Source: Acholeplasmataceae bacterium UBA6150 (GTDB taxonomy: Bacteria; Bacillota_I; Bacilli_A; Acholeplasmatales; UBA5453). Taken from it: a stretch of 64,000 bases of DNA. The notes under the pieces were generated by a model. That model had not been told where the DNA came from. It was given only the letters and a program-made list of their open reading frames with translations, and did not search any database. Both the position numbers and the translations under genes were made by a program. This document shows, in pieces, positions 60,395-64,000 of the stretch (positions within the stretch are counted from its first letter, which is position 1; each line of letters opens with the position of its first letter). The stretch lies in NCBI GenBank assembly GCA_002423145.1, contig DIUU01000004.1, forward strand, positions 1 to 64,000, given 5' to 3'.

Positions 60395-60637
60395 ATGCTT
60401 ACTCAAATAAAGAAGATTGGAAATAGTAAAGGTATCATTATTCCCGCTGCTATTTTAAAAATGCTTGATATCAAAGAAAGTGAAGAATTGACAGTTAAGG
60501 TTAAAGGCAAGGAAATTATTTTGACTAAAATCGATGTTTTTAATCCTAAATCACTAGAAGAGTTATTTTTAGAATATAAAGGAACATATAATGGCGAAAT
60601 TGTATTCGATGATTCCAAAGGTAGAGAAATATGGTAA
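60395..60637 (+). CDS. mazE: MazE-like antitoxin (AbrB/SpoVT fold)
   Basis: An 80-residue protein. The swapped-hairpin DNA-binding domain is visible in IKKIGNSKGIIIPAAILKML (residues 5-24) and LTVKVKGKEIILTKI; an acidic C-terminal tail would block the toxin. ATG 60362 is part of the -10 region; ATG 60395 with AGGATGG upstream is used. Overlaps the toxin gene by seven bases, normal for a TA operon that represses its own promoter. Confidence 0.9.
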   Translation: MLTQIKKIGNSKGIIIPAAILKMLDIKESEELTVKVKGKEIILTKIDVFNPKSLEELFLEYKGTYNGEIVFDDSKGREIW

Positions 60638-60957
60638 ATCAAGGAGATATCGTTATCGTTGATTTTGATCCATCACTAGGTTCCGAGCAAAAAGGTAAGA
60701 GACCAGGGGTTGTGGTAAGTAATGATATATATCACGAGAAAACAAATGGGTTTGTTATTGTTGTTCCAATTACTTCAGATATGGCGGTTAAATATCCTTT
60801 ACATGTAGATTTAGATTCAAGAACAAAAACTTACGGGCAAATCATGTGCGAACAAGTTAAGACAATGGACACCAAAGCAAGGAATTTAAAGACTGTTGAA
60901 AAACTTCCTATCGATTTACTCGATAAAACATTGAAAATAATAAGATTGTTGTTTTAA
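60631..60957 (+). CDS. mazF: MazF/PemK-type endoribonuclease toxin
   Basis: A 108-residue toxin of the MazF family: QGDIVIVDFDPSLGSEQKGKRPGVVVS, VPITSD, and a C-terminal segment with IMCEQVKTMD, the conserved PemK blocks. It should cleave mRNA at short sequence sites, inhibited by MazE. No terminator of its own is evident before 61081. Confidence 0.92.
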   Translation: MVNQGDIVIVDFDPSLGSEQKGKRPGVVVSNDIYHEKTNGFVIVVPITSDMAVKYPLHVDLDSRTKTYGQIMCEQVKTMDTKARNLKTVEKLPIDLLDKTLKIIRLLF

Positions 60958-61027
60958 TGGTATGATTTCTAGGTTTTTGATAAGAATTTTGTGTTGACTG
61001 GAAACAAACTTCACACTAACAACATAG

Positions 61028-61078
61028 CAAACTTGGTTGTGACAACCTCAAAAGTGGCACAAACTTGGATATGACAAC
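61028..61078. repeat. Paired 19-bp direct repeats, possible insertion-element end
   Basis: CAAACTTGGTTGTGACAAC (61028-61046) and CAAACTTGGATATGACAAC (61060-61078) share 17 of 19 bases, separated by AGTGGCAC-containing sequence. Repeated terminal sites of this style occur at ends of some transposons such as the IS21 family; no transposase is present. Confidence 0.4.
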
Positions 61079-61080
61079 AC

Positions 61081-61153
61081 AAAATAATCTTGAATTAGTT
61101 CGACTAAACGAACTAGTTCAAGTAAATTTATGCCCTAGTTTGGGCATTTTTTG
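61081..61153 (+). repeat. tRNA-Cys trailer repeat R2 with terminator
   Basis: A diverged copy of R1: starts AAAATAATCTTGAATTAGTT, forms a 13-bp hairpin (TTGAATTAGTTCG/CGAACTAGTTCAA) and ends with ATGCCC/GGGCAT plus T6. Compensatory changes in the hairpin suggest it is under selection. Confidence 0.75.
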
Positions 61154-61240
61154 TTTTTAGGAACCTGTCATCACTATAAAAAACCATACAAAGGCAAAAA
61201 ATAACAAAAACACAAGTTTTGCTTTACAAAAGGCAACAAA

Positions 61241-61262
61241 AAAGAGTTCTTCAACTCTTTAT
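61241..61262 (-). terminator. Terminator of quinone oxidoreductase gene
   Basis: AAAGAGTT-CTTC-AACTCTTT (61241-61260); on the minus strand it is followed by a T run. Confidence 0.8.
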
Positions 61263-61282
61263 TAAAGTGGATGTCGATTTGG

Positions 61283-62254
61283 TTATTTATGGATATCCAA
61301 TACATATTTACCTGTATACTTATGATCATTAAAATCGATATAGGCTTTACTGGCTTTTGATAAATCATATATTTGACCATATTGAACATCTATTTTGGTT
61401 TGATTGGCCATATCGGAAATGGATTTGAGTGTCTTATGACCCGTACTCGCGATGACACTGACAAATGTGCGTTGTTTGAATAACTTATAGAATGCACCTA
61501 AAGTCATCGCACCAAAGATTTGTTTTCCACTGCCCCCAATGACGATACAGTATCCACCTTTGACCAAACTTTTAGCGTATGATTGGATTGATTGGTAACC
61601 ATTGACTGCGAAAATGACATCAAATCTATTGCTTGGTAAAATGAAGTTCGGGTCGTTATAGTCCAACAACTCTTTTACACCCAATTGTTTGAAATCGTTG
61701 AAGTGTTTTTGACTCGACACCACCGTGACTACGGCACCCAAATGCAGCGCTACTTGAACCAAGAATCGACCAACACCACCGCTACCACCATAGATGAGAA
61801 CACGTTTTTGTTTTAATTCGGGTGCTTTTTGAATCGCGGTCATCACAGTACCCAACGCCATCGGCATCGTAGCCGCTTCTAAATAAGAATACCCTTTTGG
61901 CATCAACCCTACTTTGGATGCTGGCGCAATCAATTGTTCTGCAAAAGCACCAAAACCTGACCCAGATAAATCACCAAATACCGAGTCTCCGGGTTTAAAT
62001 TGGGTTACTTTAGAACCTACCGATAGGATTTGTCCGGCGAAATCAGACCCTGGGTATATTTTCTTGGGTTGTTTCAAACCATACATCATCTTAATCATGA
62101 AGGGTTTGCCTAAAGCCAGCATTAAATCAGATTTATTCAAAGCAGCAGCATGTACCTGAATCCATACTTCATGATCTTTTAACTGGGGTAGGGTTCTTTC
62201 CTCAACAACGATATCATTGAGTCGATTATAATAACGATTCACAACAGTTCTCAT
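61283..62254 (-). CDS. Zinc-independent alcohol dehydrogenase/quinone oxidoreductase family protein
   Basis: A 323-residue medium-chain reductase: GroES-like N-terminal domain (HEVWIQVHAAALNKSDLM, YPGSDFAGQILSVGSKV) and NAD(P)-binding Rossmann domain with GGSGGVGRFLVQVAL near residue 155. The Cys/His zinc ligands of true alcohol dehydrogenases are absent, which fits NADPH:quinone oxidoreductases. ATG 62278 exists but ATG 62254, preceded by AGGAGACG, is preferred. Monocistronic with a minus-strand terminator. Confidence 0.92.
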   Translation of the reverse strand: MRTVVNRYYNRLNDIVVEERTLPQLKDHEVWIQVHAAALNKSDLMLALGKPFMIKMMYGLKQPKKIYPGSDFAGQILSVGSKVTQFKPGDSVFGDLSGSGFGAFAEQLIAPASKVGLMPKGYSYLEAATMPMALGTVMTAIQKAPELKQKRVLIYGGSGGVGRFLVQVALHLGAVVTVVSSQKHFNDFKQLGVKELLDYNDPNFILPSNRFDVIFAVNGYQSIQSYAKSLVKGGYCIVIGGSGKQIFGAMTLGAFYKLFKQRTFVSVIASTGHKTLKSISDMANQTKIDVQYGQIYDLSKASKAYIDFNDHKYTGKYVLDIHK

Positions 62255-62437
62255 GCAACGTCTCCTAGGATAATCCATTTAAATCTTACAGCCATTTTAT
62301 AGTAAATAAATCGAGAAGACAATTAATTTGAATAACAATCACTTAAAATCATATAAAACATTATATTTATATGACTTCATTTCCATTTTTTTAAGGATTT
62401 AGGTATACTATCCATAATACTGGAGGACCCCATATAT

Positions 62438-62857
62438 ATGACCAAATTAAAACTAGAAGACTTTCCTTATCAAACCCACGATAAAGTACGTTACGGCGAT
62501 ACAGACCGTCAAGGCCATGTCAATAACATCCACTTTTCAGAATTCCTTGAAACTGGACGTGTGGAGATTTTATATCAACCAGAACAGCCATTACATCCAA
62601 AAAACTGCTCATTTGTCATCGTTCAAAATAACTTATCCTTGTTGAATGAAATCCACTGGCCGGGCACGGTAGAGATTGGTAGTGGTATCACTAAGTTGGG
62701 CAATTCTTCGATCACATTCTACCAACAGCTATTTCAAAACGGTGTAATCGTTGCGAGTGCGGAAACGGTGATTGTTCATGTCGATAATTTGACCCATCAA
62801 TCCACCCCGCTTTCAGACCATGCCAGAGCGGTTTTGAGTCAATATTTACTAAAATAA
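62438..62857 (+). CDS. Acyl-CoA thioesterase, 4HBT hotdog fold (YbgC/FadM-like)
   Basis: A 139-residue hotdog thioesterase with the signature VRYGDTDRQGHVNNIHFSEFLETGR (residues ~18-42), whose Asp is the catalytic residue of the YbgC/4HBT branch. It hydrolyses an acyl-CoA or acyl-carrier thioester. GGAGG ribosome site. Confidence 0.9.
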   Translation: MTKLKLEDFPYQTHDKVRYGDTDRQGHVNNIHFSEFLETGRVEILYQPEQPLHPKNCSFVIVQNNLSLLNEIHWPGTVEIGSGITKLGNSSITFYQQLFQNGVIVASAETVIVHVDNLTHQSTPLSDHARAVLSQYLLK

Positions 62858-62870
62858 AACCAGTTGAAAT

Positions 62871-62902
62871 AAATCACCTAGAAAACAGGTGATTTTTTAA
62901 AA
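62871..62902 (+). terminator. Terminator of thioesterase gene
   Basis: AAATCACCT (62871-62879) pairs with AGGTGATTT (62887-62895), then T3 and A/T-rich sequence. Confidence 0.82.
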
Positions 62903-62986
62903 TTTTGTGTATACATTCAGAAAACATTGTGTTATATTTTAATTGTTAAAAGAATTGAAAAATATGACACATTTTAGGAGTTATGG

Positions 62987-63610
62987 ATGAAGAAACTATG
63001 GATTGTTTTAGTGGTTTTACTGGTATTGGTTTCCTGTAAAAAAGAACAAGCCCCCAATTATCGAATGCTAGATAATGAAAAGTATATTCAAGTCAGTGAA
63101 GATCGTTTTGAGTATGAATCCAAGTGGATGATGATCACCGATATCGTTGATGGCTATCAAATCACTTATTCAAACACAACCATCGTGACTCAAGTCATGG
63201 GTTCAACGGTTTCAGTGATTAGCGATACCTGTACCTTAACCAGACAACCCTCGAGTTTATTTGAAACGGATTGTAACGAAACCGAACGTGCAGCCTTGAT
63301 GACCTATATATCTTCAGTAACACTCCATGAAGGTGAAATCATCACGGTGGGTAATGATAATAACATTTTAGGCCATATTTTGTTGATTATTTTCTTACTG
63401 ATCCTATCCATTATTTTTGGTCTACTCGGATTTAATCGAGATCTATTGAATGGGTTTTTCGAGTTAAAAGCATTCTTCAAATTGAAATATTCTGATAAAC
63501 CACGCTATGCCGATTGGTTCATCGACAATGCTCAAATAGGATTTAAAGCCGGATTCATCATCTCGGTAATTTGTTTGGTCATTACCATCGTATTCTTGCT
63601 GACAAGTTAG
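62987..63610 (+). CDS. Membrane-associated lipoprotein of unknown function
   Basis: A 207-residue protein with signal sequence and lipobox LVSC (Cys17), an extracellular ~110-residue beta-rich domain, and two C-terminal hydrophobic helices (about 127-147 and 184-206) separated by a charged loop. TATATTTTA-type promoter upstream (62931) and AGGAG ribosome site. No known family recognised. Confidence 0.7.
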   Translation: MKKLWIVLVVLLVLVSCKKEQAPNYRMLDNEKYIQVSEDRFEYESKWMMITDIVDGYQITYSNTTIVTQVMGSTVSVISDTCTLTRQPSSLFETDCNETERAALMTYISSVTLHEGEIITVGNDNNILGHILLIIFLLILSIIFGLLGFNRDLLNGFFELKAFFKLKYSDKPRYADWFIDNAQIGFKAGFIISVICLVITIVFLLTS

Positions 63611-63760
63611 TAAAAATACATCATCTTCTTACGATAAAGGTTTTTCACAACGTAAATTCGATGGCTAAAGCCATAAAATTTTACAATCTGAAAACCTTTT
63701 TTTGTTGAAAAAAATGTTTTATCTTGATATAATCGGTCAATATAGATTGGAAATATCACT

Positions 63761-64000
63761 ATGAATAGATTAAAACAAATCCTAAAACCCATCCTATCAG
63801 CTTTCTTAATTGGCTTATTGGTCGGATTCATATTATATGGATTCAAATGGATCACCGCTTTCGCTTCAAAGTGGAATCTTTTGTGGATCTCATATATGAA
63901 AACGTCCTGGTTTTTTATCGTTATTGTCGTGCTTGCACTATTTTTGATTGCGATCATTTTAGATAAAATACTCTATGAGGAACCCAATGCGGGGGGGTCG
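63761..64000 (+). CDS. Chloride channel (ClC) family protein, N-terminal part
   Basis: The first 80 codons of a gene cut by the window end. Two hydrophobic helices (about 11-30 and 50-68) are followed by EEPNAGGS, matching the GSGIP selectivity motif at the end of the first helix pair in ClC proteins. A TATAAT (about 63728-63733) lies upstream. Confidence 0.75.
   Translation, partial: MNRLKQILKPILSAFLIGLLVGFILYGFKWITAFASKWNLLWISYMKTSWFFIVIVVLALFLIAIILDKILYEEPNAGGS

Larger units (their letters stand above)
60958..61282. other. Gene-free stretch after mazF
   Basis: Contains two 19-bp direct repeats at 61028-61046 and 61060-61078, the second tRNA-trailer copy at 61081-61153, and a minus-strand terminator at 61241-61260. 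No open reading frame on either strand is credible. Confidence 0.6.

Noticed and set aside
63607..63957. A 116-codon minus-strand reading frame at the right end.
   Set aside because: It overlaps the ClC channel start on the plus strand, and its translation has no recognisable family or ribosome site.

Overview
The window is AT-rich bacterial chromosome with dense, short-spaced genes, intrinsic terminators after most transcription units, and the standard genetic code: TGA ends many genes (for example at 9540 and 20271) and tryptophan is TGG. Lipoproteins with a Gram-positive lipobox, no outer-membrane or sporulation genes, a PotA carrying an extra helical-region insert, a ClpB without its N-domain, and a strong nucleotide-salvage flavour all point to a wall-less or wall-poor Bacillota/Mycoplasmatota lineage of the Acholeplasma-Izemoplasma type. 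This assignment is inferred from gene content and needs a 23S match.

Layout. 1-826: 3' end of an rRNA operon (23S end, 5S, tRNA-Asn) and a second identical tRNA-Asn. 945-8323: a diguanylate cyclase, then a LacI-type regulator followed by a consensus promoter, two LacI-type operators, a surface glycerophosphodiesterase and a large carbohydrate-binding lipoprotein. 8453-21979: small membrane proteins, tandem GNAT proteins, a MATE exporter, nucleoside salvage (udk, MTA/SAH nucleosidase, nucleoside phosphorylase), a tRNA-Glu/Arg/Pro/Gly cluster and assorted small enzymes. 22036-26030 (minus): the polyamine importer potABCD. 26487-35529: two ECF sigma/membrane-partner pairs, a membrane glycerophosphodiesterase, CorA, and a sigma - membrane partner - lipoprotein - subtilase - HD-GYP operon. 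35646-37637: a GGDEF/HD-GYP sensor. 37676-46087: an apparent RiPP-type locus (ABC exporter, HprK-PqqD fusion, S26-like peptidase, NTP_transf_5 protein, 42-residue YxxP peptide) followed by a large secreted nuclease broken by a frameshift. 46156-59897: lipoproteins, a GGDEF-EAL protein, an autoregulated MerR/TipAS regulator, M29 aminopeptidase, a SecB-like protein, a two-part chromate transporter, a GH13 amylase, CIRCE-controlled clpB and a surface 5'-nucleotidase. 59946-64000: tRNA-Cys, a MazEF module between two diverged copies of the tRNA trailer, an oxidoreductase, a thioesterase, a lipoprotein and the start of a ClC channel.

How the genes fit together. The secreted nuclease, surface 5'-nucleotidase, nucleosidase, nucleoside phosphorylase and uridine kinase form a plausible route for using external nucleic acids. 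Four c-di-GMP proteins (945, 34540, 35646, 47317) imply second-messenger control that is unusual in reduced mollicutes; one of them directly follows an ECF sigma/protease cluster with no terminator between. The best candidates for an undescribed system are the RiPP-like locus at 37676-42296 (kinase-RRE fusion, peptidase, nucleotidyltransferase, exporter and peptide, but no lasso cyclase or B2 protease in view) and the ECF operon at 31194-35529, in which a separate lipoprotein resembles the propeptide of the adjacent subtilase.
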